A stretch of DNA of 64,000 nucleotides, taken from the NCBI GenBank assembly GCA_040398845.1, contig JBBATH010000001.1, forward strand, positions 248,001-312,000, in the 5' to 3' direction. Every line of letters starts with the position of its first letter. The first letter of the stretch is position 1. The translations under genes were made by a program, and so were the position numbers. Below are positions 34,300 through 42,940 of the stretch, one piece after another. The notes below the pieces were generated by a model. The model was not told where the DNA came from, ran no database searches, and was given only the letters and a program-made list of their open reading frames with translations. The stretch is from WLND01 sp040398845. GTDB lineage: Bacteria > Actinomycetota > Actinomycetes > S36-B12.

Positions 34300-34512
34300 A
34301 TGCAGTGGAACTGGCGTTACGAGAAGGCGGACGGCACGGTCGTCGTAGAACTTCCGGACACCGTGGTGTCGGGTGGTTTTCCGTCGCAGTCGGAGGCCGA
34401 GTCGTGGATCGGCGAGTCGTGGCGCGATTTGCTCGACGCGGGCATTGGTCAGGTGACCCTGCTCGAGGGCGACCGCGTCGTCTACGGTCCGATGAGCCTG
34501 CAAGAGCCGTAG
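34300..34512 (+). CDS. Small conserved hypothetical protein
   Basis: The product is 70 residues, starting MQWNWRYEKADGTVVVELPD and containing SQSEAESWIGESWRDLL. The ATG at 34300 follows a strong AAGGAGATGAC site. It has no signal or membrane segment. The acidic, Trp-rich pattern is what I recall in small actinobacterial proteins of unknown function. It is divergent from the B12 operon and convergent with the DUF3043 gene. Confidence 0.75.
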   Translation: MQWNWRYEKADGTVVVELPDTVVSGGFPSQSEAESWIGESWRDLLDAGIGQVTLLEGDRVVYGPMSLQEP

Positions 34513-34633
34513 CCACCTCGGAGAGCCACCCCCGAGCCATTTCATCCATCATCCGGGACATCGAGCAGAATTCGGGCTGAATCCGCCGAAATTCCTCCAG
34601 ATCTCCCAGTTCATGGGACAAACGGTATGGGGG

Positions 34634-35221
34634 TCAGGTTTTTGGGGCGCCGCCGCGCTTCACCCGCGGCGGTGGCAGCCGAAGCCTGCGCAACTGCAGC
34701 GTCCGTAGCGCTCCATAGAGAAGGATGCCCTTGCGGTCCTTGGGATCGGGGAACTGCTTCTTCGCCCGGGTACTCAGCTGCACCAGCAGGACGATCATGT
34801 CGACTGCGATCATGGCGGTGAACGCGAAGAAGCCGATCGAGACCCAGGTTTGCACGGTCTGCTGCTTGATGAACCCGAGGAGCAGCACGCCCACAGCGAC
34901 GAAGATGAAGACCTCGGCGAGGGTGAATCGCGCATCAATGAAATCGCGGGTGAACGAACGGGCCGCACCCTGATCGCGAATCGGCATGTAGCGCTCGTCG
35001 CCCGCCATCATCCCTTGGCGTTGGCGGGCCCTAGCGTCTCGATCGCGCTCACGGGCGGCCTTCTTCGCTGCCTTCGGATCCTTGGGTATCTTGATCTGCT
35101 GCTTGCGAGCGGCCTCGGCATCACGTCGAGACGGAGTCGGGCGACCCTTGCCAGCCTCGCCGTCAGCGGGCGAAAGGGTGGAAGGATCTGGGGCAGGGGG
35201 CTGATCGCGGCGTCCGAACAC
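34634..35221 (-). CDS. DUF3043 membrane protein
   Basis: The product is 195 residues. A charged N-terminal half rich in Lys/Arg (PSRRDAEAARKQQIKIPKD, KKAARERDRDARARQRQGMM, RYMPIRDQGAARSFTRDFID) is followed by two membrane helices (FIFVAVGVLLLGF, IGFFAFTAMIAVDMIVLLV) and a basic tail. This is the standard actinobacterial DUF3043 layout. Function unknown. Probable GTG start at 35221. It is divergent from the pspA cluster. Confidence 0.85.
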   Translation of the reverse strand: MFGRRDQPPAPDPSTLSPADGEAGKGRPTPSRRDAEAARKQQIKIPKDPKAAKKAARERDRDARARQRQGMMAGDERYMPIRDQGAARSFTRDFIDARFTLAEVFIFVAVGVLLLGFIKQQTVQTWVSIGFFAFTAMIAVDMIVLLVQLSTRAKKQFPDPKDRKGILLYGALRTLQLRRLRLPPPRVKRGGAPKT

Positions 35222-35313
35222 GGGCCGAGCCTACCGTCCGTCACGGCGGCTCGCGCGAGCCTCATGCAACGTCCTATTGTGGTGAATCACGTTTCGGATG
35301 AGGGAGAGCGGTA

Positions 35314-36042
35314 ATGGGACTGTGGCAACGGGCGAGCATGATCTTCAAGTCGAAGGCAAGCAAGGCCCTAGATAAGGCTGAGGATCCTCGGGAGACCCTC
35401 GACTATTCGTACGAAAAGCAGCTCGAATTGCTTCAGCAGGTGCGCCGGGGGGTCGCTGATGTCGCGACGAGTCGCAAGCGCATCGAACTTCAAATCCAGA
35501 GCCTTGATCAGCAGGGGGCCAAACTTGAGCAGCAGGCTCGTGCTGCGCTCGCAGGCGGACGCGAGGACCTCGCACGTGAGGCGTTGACCCGAAGCAGTGG
35601 CCTTCACCAGCAGGTCTCCGACCTCCAGACCCAGCTCGCAGCCCTCCAGGCACAAGAAGAGAAGCTCATCACTGCCTCGCAGCAGTTACAGGCCAAGGTC
35701 GAGGCCTTTCGCACCAAGAAGGAGACGATCAAAGCGACCTACTCCGCGGCCGAGGCCCAGACGAAAATCAACGAGGCCTACGCCGGCATCTCATCCGAGC
35801 TCGGCGATGTTGGGCTGGCGATATCCCGCGCAGAGGATAAGACGGCTCAGATGCAGGCCCGGGCCAGTGCGATCGATGAACTCGTGGCATCGGGCGCCCT
35901 CGAGGACACCACCGGACTTGGCAAGGACAGGATCACCGCGGAGCTCGAGCAGATGGCGAGTGAGCAGGACGTCAACGCCCAGCTCGCAGCAATGAAGCGA
36001 GAGCTCGGCGCAGGCGGCACCCCCGAGGCCATCGGGAGCTGA
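35314..36042 (+). CDS. pspA: PspA/IM30 family envelope-stress protein
   Basis: The 242-residue, almost entirely helical coiled-coil protein has an N-terminus (MGLWQRASMIFKSKASKAL) with the amphipathic membrane-binding helix, then EDPRETLDYSYEKQLELL and long heptads. PspA proteins bind stressed membranes and remodel them. It leads a three-gene set with an HtpX-like protease and PspAB, each separated by 6 bp, as in other actinobacteria. Confidence 0.92.
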   Translation: MGLWQRASMIFKSKASKALDKAEDPRETLDYSYEKQLELLQQVRRGVADVATSRKRIELQIQSLDQQGAKLEQQARAALAGGREDLAREALTRSSGLHQQVSDLQTQLAALQAQEEKLITASQQLQAKVEAFRTKKETIKATYSAAEAQTKINEAYAGISSELGDVGLAISRAEDKTAQMQARASAIDELVASGALEDTTGLGKDRITAELEQMASEQDVNAQLAAMKRELGAGGTPEAIGS

Positions 36043-36048
36043 TCGCGG

Positions 36049-36954
36049 ATGGCGCGAACGAGGTACGGCTTTGACAAGGGTCTCAGCGCTCGCATGGCCG
36101 GGACCATGATTGGGCTTGGTGTGCTGTATGTCGTGCTCGCCGGGGTTCTCTACGCGGTCGGCATGAACGCGGTGTTCGTCCTCGGGATCTGCACGGCGAT
36201 GCTGCTGGGCCAATGGTGGTTCTCGGACTCCATGGCGCTGGCTGCCAGCCGTGCGGTGATTGTGACACCGGAGCAGGCGCCCCAGCTGCACGCCGTCGTC
36301 GACCGTCTCTGCGCGCTTGCTGACATGGAGAAGCCGAGGGTCGGCATAGCCGATACCGATGTCCCGAATGCCTTCGCGACCGGGCGCAGCGCCAACAGGT
36401 CGGTCGTCGTCGTGACGACCGGACTCCTGCGCCGGCTCGATCAGGAGGAGCTCGAGGGCGTGCTCGCGCATGAGCTCTCCCATGTCGCGCATCGCGACGT
36501 CACTGTCATGACCGTGGCATCCTTCACGGCGATCCTTGCCGGATTCATCGCGCGGACGGCCATGTGGGGATCGATGGGCCGTGACCGGCGTGACCAGAAT
36601 GCGGCGGTGGTGTTCATCGTCGTGACCCTCGTCAGCCTCCTTGTCTATGCCGTGTCCTTCGTCCTCATCCGCGCACTCTCCCGATATCGCGAGCTGGGAG
36701 CCGACCGCGGTGGAGCGCTCATCACTGGGAAACCGTCGGCCCTTGCGCGCGCCCTCCAGAAGATTTCGGGCGACATGGCGCAGATCCCGACGCGGGACCT
36801 GCGAGCCATGGAGCCGGTGAGCGCATTTGCCTTCTTCCCGGCTCTCGGCGGGGGACGCGGATTCAGCCTCGAAGGACTCCTCGCCACCCATCCGCCACTC
36901 GACAAGCGGCTCGCACAACTCGCGAAAATCTCCGCCGAGCTCGGCGATCGCTGA
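36049..36954 (+). CDS. htpX: HtpX-like M48 membrane metalloprotease
   Basis: The product is 301 residues. Two N-terminal membrane helices precede the zinc-binding motif HELSHVAHRDV (HExxH); two more helices follow (SFTAILAGFIARTAMW, VVFIVVTLVSLLVYAVSFVL) and then ELGADRGGALITGKP, the downstream Glu ligand. It should degrade damaged membrane proteins with its active site facing the cytoplasm. It lies between pspA and pspAB with 6-bp spacers. Confidence 0.93.
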   Translation: MARTRYGFDKGLSARMAGTMIGLGVLYVVLAGVLYAVGMNAVFVLGICTAMLLGQWWFSDSMALAASRAVIVTPEQAPQLHAVVDRLCALADMEKPRVGIADTDVPNAFATGRSANRSVVVVTTGLLRRLDQEELEGVLAHELSHVAHRDVTVMTVASFTAILAGFIARTAMWGSMGRDRRDQNAAVVFIVVTLVSLLVYAVSFVLIRALSRYRELGADRGGALITGKPSALARALQKISGDMAQIPTRDLRAMEPVSAFAFFPALGGGRGFSLEGLLATHPPLDKRLAQLAKISAELGDR

Positions 36955-36960
36955 GCCGGC

Positions 36961-37536
36961 ATGGGATTCATGGACACCGTCCGCGGTCGACGCAAGCCGG
37001 CTCAGCCGAACCTCGATTCGCTGTTCGCCCTTCCCTCGGCGGCTATCACGCTGCAGGTAGATCTCGACATGACCCCGACTGGGCGGGGGTCCGTCGCGTT
37101 CAGGGCCCCGGAGGGCCGGGCTTTTGCCGACCTACAAGATGAAATTCAGCTACTGCTCGACGCTGATGCGGGACCGCCCGTCGAGATTGCAGGCGATGAG
37201 TTCGGCTTCACCTGGATTCTCGTGAAGACCGAGCCTGCCGACCTATCATCCGTCGTGACCGACCTGCACGCCGTGAATTCGTCGCTCGTAGCGGCGGGGT
37301 TTGGTCCGCAACTCCTCTGCTCGCTCGTCTCGTTCCATGACCCACGGGATCGCCCGCTCGCACTCGTCTACCTCTACAAGCGTGGAACGTTTTATCCGTT
37401 CGCCCCTGAGAGCGGGGCAGGGGAGCGACGCGACAACATCCTGGAACTCCGGGTGCGCGACATGCTCGCGCGCGAGCTCCCGGTCGAACCGGAGGTCTCG
37501 CGCTGGTTCGCGGTGTGGGGAGCGCCCGGACTGTAG
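36961..37536 (+). CDS. pspAB: PspA-associated protein PspAB
   Basis: The product is 191 residues, starting MGFMDTVRGRRKPAQPNLDSL and containing LFALPSAAITLQ, AGDEFGFTWILVKT and YLYKRGTFYPFAP, features I recall from the PspAB family found next to pspA/htpX in actinobacteria. Cytoplasmic. Its molecular role is not established. It is the last gene of the Psp set and is followed by a possible bidirectional terminator. Confidence 0.85.
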   Translation: MGFMDTVRGRRKPAQPNLDSLFALPSAAITLQVDLDMTPTGRGSVAFRAPEGRAFADLQDEIQLLLDADAGPPVEIAGDEFGFTWILVKTEPADLSSVVTDLHAVNSSLVAAGFGPQLLCSLVSFHDPRDRPLALVYLYKRGTFYPFAPESGAGERRDNILELRVRDMLARELPVEPEVSRWFAVWGAPGL

Positions 37537-37562
37537 GGGACCCAGTGCCGGGTTGGTCCCTA
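37534..37562. terminator. Possible bidirectional terminator between pspAB and the VOC gene
   Basis: TAGGGGACC and GGTCCCTA form an inverted repeat, with one bulged base, separated by about 12 nt, in the short gap between two convergent genes. There is no strong T run, so the call is tentative. Confidence 0.4.
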
Positions 37563-37943
37563 ACGAGGCACTCCGATGAGGTCCCAGAGGTTTCCGTACA
37601 AGTCTGCGAAGACGACAACGGATCGATACTCCTCAAACCGGGGAGTTTCCGTGAACCCGATGCCCGCAGCGCTCATCCGTGCATAGTCGGTCTCGAAGTC
37701 ATCGGTGTCGACGAAGAATCCGACGCGGCCTCCATGTTGACGCCCGATGAGGGCACGTTGAACTGGGCTCGACGCTTTGGCGAGCAGCACCGTTCGATCG
37801 GCATTGCCCACCCGGATCCACCGCTTGCTAGCGCCAAGGTCCGTGTCCTCAACGAGGTCCATGCCGACCCGACCGACGAAGTAGTCGATGGCCTCGTCAT
37901 AGTCGGCGACGAGCAGGGCGGTCATGGCGATCGACAGCACCAT
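37560..37943 (-). CDS. VOC (glyoxalase/bleomycin-resistance) family protein
   Basis: The product is 127 residues with the pattern of a single-chain VOC domain: MTALLVADYDEAIDYFVGRV, RWIRVGNADRTVLL, GRVGFFVDTDDFETDYARM and a C-terminal FADLYGNLWDLIGVP. The metal ligands expected at the strand ends appear at least partly kept (Glu in the last strand is not obvious). The substrate cannot be told. ATG 37943 is chosen over TTG 37946, which abuts the nadA stop. It lies directly downstream of nadA and is probably co-transcribed. Confidence 0.8.
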   Translation of the reverse strand: MVLSIAMTALLVADYDEAIDYFVGRVGMDLVEDTDLGASKRWIRVGNADRTVLLAKASSPVQRALIGRQHGGRVGFFVDTDDFETDYARMSAAGIGFTETPRFEEYRSVVVFADLYGNLWDLIGVPR

Positions 37944-37946
37944 CAA

Positions 37947-39137
37947 CTAGTCCTTCGACGCCGATGCCCCGGGCAATGCCAGCATGCGATCGAGGGCGAC
38001 CTTGGCCCAGTGCTTGGTGTCGGCGTCGACCTCGATGCGATTGACGACCTTGCCTGCGACGAGCGATTCGAGCACCCAGACAAGGTGGGGAAGGTCGATT
38101 CGGTTCATCGTTGAGCAGAAGCACACTGTGCGATCGAGGTAGACGACGGTCTTGTCCGGGTTGGCCTTCGCTAGTCGCTTCACGAGGTTCAGTTCGGTAC
38201 CGACGGCCCACGCGGTGCCGGGTTCGGCCGCTGCGATCGTCGTGATGATTGCCTCCGTCGATCCCACGAAGTCGGCTTTGACGACAACCTCATTCGTGCA
38301 TTCCGGATGGACGATGACGTTGACCCCAGGCACGCGAACCCGCACCTCGTCGACCTCATCGGCGGTGAATCGACCGTGTACCGAGCAATGCCCGCGCCAC
38401 AGAATCACCTTCGCGGCGCGAAGTTCATCGACGGACAGCCCCCCGCCCGGCTTAAGCGGATTGAAGACCACGCAGTCGTCAAGTGAGAGCCCGAGGTCCA
38501 AGACGGCCGTGTTGCGCCCGAGGTGCTGATCCGGCAGGAACAGCACCTTCTCACCCCGGGCGAAGGCCCATTCCAAGCTGCGCTGCGCGTTACTCGACGT
38601 ACAGACCGAGCCACCATGGCGACCAGTAAATGCCTTGATGGCAGCTGTTGAGTTCATGTAGGTGATCGGGATCGTGACGTCGGCGATGCCTGCTTCGGTG
38701 AGGACATCCCAGCAGTCCTCGACCTGGGCGATGTCTGCCATGTCGGCCATCGAGCAACCCGCTGCGAGGTCCGGGAGGATGACCTGCTGGTCGGGAGAGG
38801 TGAGGATGTCGGCACTCTCGGCCATGAAGTGGACGCCGCAGAAGACGATGAACTCGGCTTCGGGGTGGGCTGCGGCCTGCTGGGCCAACTTGAAGGAGTC
38901 GCCCGTGACGTCGGCGAACTCGATCACTTCATCGCGCTGGTAGTGGTGGCCCAGAATGAACACACGTTCTCCAAGTGCCGACCTCGCCGCTCGCGCACGT
39001 TCGACGAGGCCCGGATCGGAGGCCGCGGGCAGATTGCCGGGACACTCGACGCCGCGCTCACTCGCTGGATCAGCACCCTTTCCCATGAGCAGGAGGGCAA
39101 GGGGGGTGGGGGTTGGATCGTGCAGCAGATCTGACAT
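37947..39137 (-). CDS. nadA: Quinolinate synthase
   Basis: The 396-residue [4Fe-4S] enzyme condenses iminoaspartate with dihydroxyacetone phosphate to quinolinate for NAD synthesis. It shows ILGHHYQRDEVIEFAD, the cluster Cys in FCGVHFM, VHPECTNEV and VCFCSTMNRIDL, and the PDQHLGRNTA segment. ATG 39137 gives a normal length; the extension upstream has no support. No nadB or nadC lies nearby in this window. Confidence 0.95.
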   Translation of the reverse strand: MSDLLHDPTPTPLALLLMGKGADPASERGVECPGNLPAASDPGLVERARAARSALGERVFILGHHYQRDEVIEFADVTGDSFKLAQQAAAHPEAEFIVFCGVHFMAESADILTSPDQQVILPDLAAGCSMADMADIAQVEDCWDVLTEAGIADVTIPITYMNSTAAIKAFTGRHGGSVCTSSNAQRSLEWAFARGEKVLFLPDQHLGRNTAVLDLGLSLDDCVVFNPLKPGGGLSVDELRAAKVILWRGHCSVHGRFTADEVDEVRVRVPGVNVIVHPECTNEVVVKADFVGSTEAIITTIAAAEPGTAWAVGTELNLVKRLAKANPDKTVVYLDRTVCFCSTMNRIDLPHLVWVLESLVAGKVVNRIEVDADTKHWAKVALDRMLALPGASASKD

Positions 39138-39259
39138 ATGCACATTGTCCACCGGAGGTCTGACCGACGCGAACGGCGGCGGGGAATGCCCAAACTGGGC
39201 GATTGGTTGGAATCCACGTAGACTCCCTTGAAAGACTTCCACCGGAAAGGGACATCCCA

Positions 39260-39625
39260 ATGACGGCTGACACAACCACCGAGACCGAGGTCATCACGAC
39301 CGATGGCATCGTGCTCACCGATACCGCCGCGATCAAGGTCAAAACCCTGCTTGAGGCCGAGGGGCGCGACGACCTTGCGCTTCGAGTCGCTGTTCAGCCT
39401 GGCGGCTGCTCAGGGCTTCGCTACCAGCTTTTCTTTGATGATCGGAGCCTAGACGGTGATGTCGTCCGTGAATTTGGCGGCGTTGGCGTCGTTACGGATC
39501 GGATGAGCTCTCCTTACCTGAGTGGTGCGACGATCGATTTCGTTGACACGATCGAGAAGCAGGGTTTCACAATCGACAACCCCAATGCCGGCAGTTCATG
39601 CGCCTGCGGGGACTCCTTCAGCTAG
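39260..39625 (+). CDS. erpA: HesB/IscA-type iron-sulfur cluster insertion protein
   Basis: The 121-residue A-type carrier protein has the three conserved cysteines in GGCSGLRYQLFF and SSCACGDSFS. It receives clusters from the SUF machinery and delivers them to targets, for example NadA and LipA encoded nearby. The ATG follows a GGAAAGGGA site. It is divergent from nadA and followed by a strong hairpin. Confidence 0.9.
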   Translation: MTADTTTETEVITTDGIVLTDTAAIKVKTLLEAEGRDDLALRVAVQPGGCSGLRYQLFFDDRSLDGDVVREFGGVGVVTDRMSSPYLSGATIDFVDTIEKQGFTIDNPNAGSSCACGDSFS

Positions 39626-39644
39626 TTCTTGGCACCTCAGATTC

Positions 39645-39677
39645 GCGGGGCCCGGAGCGATTCGCTCCGGGCCCCGC
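39645..39677 (+). terminator. Strong GC-rich hairpin after the IscA-type gene
   Basis: A perfect 15-bp inverted repeat (GCGGGGCCCGGAGCG against its complement) with a 3-nt spacer begins 20 bp after the stop. It lacks a clear T tract, as is common for actinobacterial terminators, and lies before the GTG of the PfkB kinase gene. Confidence 0.75.
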
Positions 39678-39713
39678 TGCCTGCCCGGGGGTAAGCCGGT
39701 AGGGTCTGCGGTC

Positions 39714-40700
39714 GTGGCTGTCCTCATCACTGGTTCCATTGCAACGGACCATCTCATGACCTTCCCTGGCCGGTTCGCAGATTCCTTCGTCGCCGGGAAA
39801 CTTGACAAGATCTCGTTGTCGTTCCTCGTTGACGAACTCGAGATCCGCCGTGGTGGGGTGGCTCCGAATATTGCGTTCGGCATGGGTTGCCTCGGCTTAA
39901 AGCCGGTACTCGTCGGTGCGGTCGGCCCCGACTTCGCCGACTATGAGTCGTGGCTGCAGCGCCATGGCGTCGATACCCGGGGGGTTCATATCTCCGACTC
40001 CCGCCACACCGCTCGGTTCATCTGCACCACGGATGAGGAGCAAAACCAGATCGCCTCGTTTTACCCGGGGGCGATGTCGGAGGCGCGGAATATCGAGCTC
40101 AAGCCGGTCGTCGACCTCGTTGGCGACGTCGAGGTCGTCCTCATCGGTGCGAATGATCCGGAGGCGATGCTCCGGCACACCGAAGAGTGCAGGTTCCGCG
40201 GCTACCCCTTTGCCGCCGACCCTTCGCAACAGCTCGCGCGCATGGAAGGCCCCGACATCAAGCCGCTCGTTGAGGGCGCGAGCTTCCTGTTCACCAACGA
40301 GTACGAGTTCGCGCTCATCCATCAAAAGACTGGCTGGAATGAGCGCGATATCGCATCGATCGTCGAGACTCGCGTAACAACGCTGGGCCCGCAGGGCGCG
40401 CGAATCGAGCGGCGTGGCGAACCGGTGGTCTCGGTTCTCGTCGCAGAGGAGGATCGCCGGGCGGACCCGACCGGGGTAGGCGACGCCTTCCGAGCTGGCT
40501 TCCTGTCCGGGCAGGCTTGGGGACTCACCGATGAGCGCTCCGCCCAGGTTGGCGCACTGCTGGCGACCTACGTCATTGAGACGATCGGCACCCAGGAGTA
40601 CGAACTGGCCCAGGTGCACTTCCTGGAGCGCATGGCCAAGGCCTACGGCGACGATGCCGCCGCCGAGGTTGAGCCGCACGTCTCCTGCCCGCGGCCGTAG
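39714..40700 (+). CDS. PfkB family carbohydrate/nucleoside kinase
   Basis: The 328-residue ribokinase-fold enzyme starts at a GTG (VAVLITGSIATDHLMTFPG). The N-terminal GGVAPNIAFGMGCLGL and the C-terminal ADPTGVGDAFRAGFLSG (anion hole and catalytic Asp) are the two family signatures. Proteins of this type near the ctaC genes in actinobacteria are annotated as adenosine kinase, which fits but is not proven by the motifs. Confidence 0.88.
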   Translation: MAVLITGSIATDHLMTFPGRFADSFVAGKLDKISLSFLVDELEIRRGGVAPNIAFGMGCLGLKPVLVGAVGPDFADYESWLQRHGVDTRGVHISDSRHTARFICTTDEEQNQIASFYPGAMSEARNIELKPVVDLVGDVEVVLIGANDPEAMLRHTEECRFRGYPFAADPSQQLARMEGPDIKPLVEGASFLFTNEYEFALIHQKTGWNERDIASIVETRVTTLGPQGARIERRGEPVVSVLVAEEDRRADPTGVGDAFRAGFLSGQAWGLTDERSAQVGALLATYVIETIGTQEYELAQVHFLERMAKAYGDDAAAEVEPHVSCPRP

Positions 40701-40726
40701 CCTGCGACATGCCGTTCGAGAACTGA

Positions 40727-41392
40727 GTGATGCCGGTCGAGCCGCCACCGAATACCTGGCTACTGCCGGACCCGCGCCATTGTGAGCCCGGAGCGAATGT
40801 GGTGGGGGCCGGTGCCGATCTCGAGCCTGGCACTCTGCTCGCTGCGTATCGATGCGGCCTATTCCCGATGCACCTTGATGATGGGGTGATTGGCTGGTGG
40901 TCTCCAGACCCGCGCGGCATCCTTCCGCTTGATCGCCTGCGGGTGACGAGTTCGATGCGGCAGTCGTCTCGACGTTTCCAGGTGACATTCGATGGAGCGT
41001 TCGACGAGGTCATTGCGGCGTGCGGCGACCGTCCTGAGGGGGAGCGGTGGATCAATGACGACATCCGAGTCGCCTTCATCCGACTCCATGAACTCGGCTG
41101 GGCGCACTCGGTCGAGGTGCGCAGGGCGGGTGTTCTCGTTGGAGGTCTATACGGAGTTGAGTCGGGTGGGCTGTTCGCCGGCGAATCGATGTTCCATCGC
41201 GAGCGCGATGCCTCGAAGGTCGCCCTCATGGCGCTTGTTGGACGGTTGCGCGAGGGTGGCGGGCGCCGTCTGCTTGATGTTCAGTGGGCGACAGAGCACC
41301 TCACCTCACTCGGTGCAGTGGAGATCCCCCGGGACGAATACCTCGATGTACTCGCTGGCGTGATCGGTGAAGAACCCTGTTTGTCGAGCTAG
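40727..41392 (+). CDS. aat: Leucyl/phenylalanyl-tRNA-protein transferase
   Basis: The product is about 221 residues. Aat adds Leu or Phe to N-terminal Arg/Lys of proteins for N-end-rule degradation. The family core is present: AAYRCGLFPMHLDDGVIGWW, SPDPRGILPLDRLRVTSS, VGGLYGVESGGLFAGESMF and VQWATEHLTSLGAVEIPRDEY. It starts at GTG 40727 or ATG 40730 after the PfkB gene. Confidence 0.92.
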   Translation: MMPVEPPPNTWLLPDPRHCEPGANVVGAGADLEPGTLLAAYRCGLFPMHLDDGVIGWWSPDPRGILPLDRLRVTSSMRQSSRRFQVTFDGAFDEVIAACGDRPEGERWINDDIRVAFIRLHELGWAHSVEVRRAGVLVGGLYGVESGGLFAGESMFHRERDASKVALMALVGRLREGGGRRLLDVQWATEHLTSLGAVEIPRDEYLDVLAGVIGEEPCLSS

Positions 41393-41643
41393 ACGGCGGG
41401 CGTCAACTCAACGATGTACGCGTGGCCGGAGCCGTCGTCCGCAGGCGGCTGGGCCCCGATGAAGGTGAACCCCTTGAGCCGGCACCAAGCAGGGATGTCA
41501 TAGGCGGCGGCTGGATCGTCTGAGAGCACTGCGATGACGCAGCCGGGAGCGGAGGCCAGGGACGCTTCGCTGAGGGCGATGACCGGAATCGGGCAGCGTT
41601 TGCCTCGCTCGTCGAGCCAGACATCCACGGCCACAGGCGACAT
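41389..41643 (-). CDS. TusA-like sulfurtransferase
   Basis: The 84-residue TusA/SirA fold protein has the Cys-Pro motif in GKRCPIPVIAL, where the Cys carries persulfide. The ATG overlaps the stop of the preceding cysteine-desulfurase-like gene by 4 nt. I recall that in some actinobacteria the two are one fused protein, which supports a joint function. Its 3' end overlaps aat by 4 nt, convergently. Confidence 0.85.
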   Translation of the reverse strand: MSPVAVDVWLDERGKRCPIPVIALSEASLASAPGCVIAVLSDDPAAAYDIPAWCRLKGFTFIGAQPPADDGSGHAYIVELTPAV

Positions 41644-42767
41644 CAGGTATCCCCGCGCACGTGGGCGACCACAAGGGGGAGCTCCCGGATGAAGGCATCG
41701 ATGGTCGCCTCGGTGCATCCGAATGGGAGGGAGACTCGGACGTTTCCCCCGGTGTAGGCACCCATGGCTGCGAGGACGTGACTGGGCCGCTGGCTCTCCG
41801 CAACGCACGCAGAGCCGCTCGCAACGGCAAAGCCGCGCCGATCGAACTCGGTCACGATCGCCTCGCCGGACGTATAGAGAACTGAGAACGTGAGGATGTG
41901 GGGTAGCCGTTCGTCCGGGTCGCCAAGAACCTCGACATCTGGGATCCCGGTGGCGGCTTCGCGAATGCGATCGATGAAACCGCGCGCGCGTTCGGCCTCG
42001 ACGTCAGCCCGTGGGAGGACGAACTCGAGGGCTGCTGCGCAGCCCACGGCTGCCGGGATGTTGGGGAATCCGTCGATCCAGCCGCGTCGGCCGTCATCTG
42101 GCGCCTGCCATCGAACCCCGCGGCGGACAACGAGCATCGCAACCCCCGCGGGCCCAGCCCAGTCGCGGGCCGAGGCGAAGAGCGCGGTCCATCCGCGGGG
42201 GAGCGGGCCATGACCGATGAGTTGGCCGGCATCGACGAGGAGTCCTGCTCGGTTGCTTGGTGCCGTGCGGTCTGCGACCAACGACACGGGCTGTGTGGTA
42301 CCAACCTCGGCATTGGCTGCCTGCAAGCAGCCGAGTACGCCGCTTGATCCGATGTGGGCTGCCGCAAACGCCTCGGCGTTGACGCGGCCGAACTCGTCGA
42401 CGTCGATGAACTCGGAACCGGGGTGCTGATCAGCGATGTCGAGGAGCATGGAGGTTTCGACGCGACCGACAACGAGTCGCCCGCGGTGCCCGTGCACGGC
42501 TGCTCGGGCGGCAGCGGCGGTTGATGGAGTGAAGTGGACATCCTCGGCCGCAATCGGCTCATCCGCTATGGAGGACAGGCTCGCTGCGACGCTGGATCGC
42601 GCGGCATCGAGCAGGATGCCCGCCTTACGCCCGAGGTGGTGCAAACGCGTTGGGTCGGCCCAGGCCTCAGCCTGAGTAATGGCACCGGCAGATCGGCCTG
42701 CCTCAAGCACAGGCTGGCCGCCAACTGCATCAAGGTACCCTGCCGGGCTTGGCGGAAAATCGTGCAC
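41643..42767 (-). CDS. Cysteine desulfurase-like protein lacking the PLP lysine
   Basis: The product is 374 residues with the aminotransferase class V fold of NifS/IscS. The active-site Cys loop SGSACVAESQRPSHVL is kept, and LLVDAGQLIGHGP contains the conserved Asp and Gln. However, the segment matching SGHKxxGPKG reads SARDWAGPAG, so the Schiff-base Lys is Asp and the preceding His is Arg. Without that Lys, normal PLP chemistry seems impossible; it may instead accept and pass on persulfide to the TusA-like partner. GTG 42767 (VHDFPPSPAGYLDA) is chosen as start. It is divergent from ctaC. Confidence 0.8.
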   Translation of the reverse strand: MHDFPPSPAGYLDAVGGQPVLEAGRSAGAITQAEAWADPTRLHHLGRKAGILLDAARSSVAASLSSIADEPIAAEDVHFTPSTAAAARAAVHGHRGRLVVGRVETSMLLDIADQHPGSEFIDVDEFGRVNAEAFAAAHIGSSGVLGCLQAANAEVGTTQPVSLVADRTAPSNRAGLLVDAGQLIGHGPLPRGWTALFASARDWAGPAGVAMLVVRRGVRWQAPDDGRRGWIDGFPNIPAAVGCAAALEFVLPRADVEAERARGFIDRIREAATGIPDVEVLGDPDERLPHILTFSVLYTSGEAIVTEFDRRGFAVASGSACVAESQRPSHVLAAMGAYTGGNVRVSLPFGCTEATIDAFIRELPLVVAHVRGDT

Positions 42768-42940
42768 GCTGACCAAGATAGCCGAGATCGGTGAGCGCCC
42801 TCGCGCGAGGGCGAAATCACATCGGGGTCGCCATGCCACTATGCGTCACGTGCGCTAGTCTCATGAGCACGTGATTACCCGAGAGGGTCAACGATTCAGC
42901 AGCACCGGCGCGACCGATCGAGCCATGAGAAGGGCGAAAC

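Noticed and set aside
34513..34633. Possible repeat or small RNA between the 70-residue protein and DUF3043 genes
   Set aside because: There is only a short similarity to the trpD terminator region, with no stable hairpin or second copy that I can show.
35791..36918. Open frame of 375 codons on the minus strand opposite pspA/htpX
   Set aside because: It spans two well-supported genes on the other strand, is rich in low-complexity His/Arg/Glu, and has no motif.
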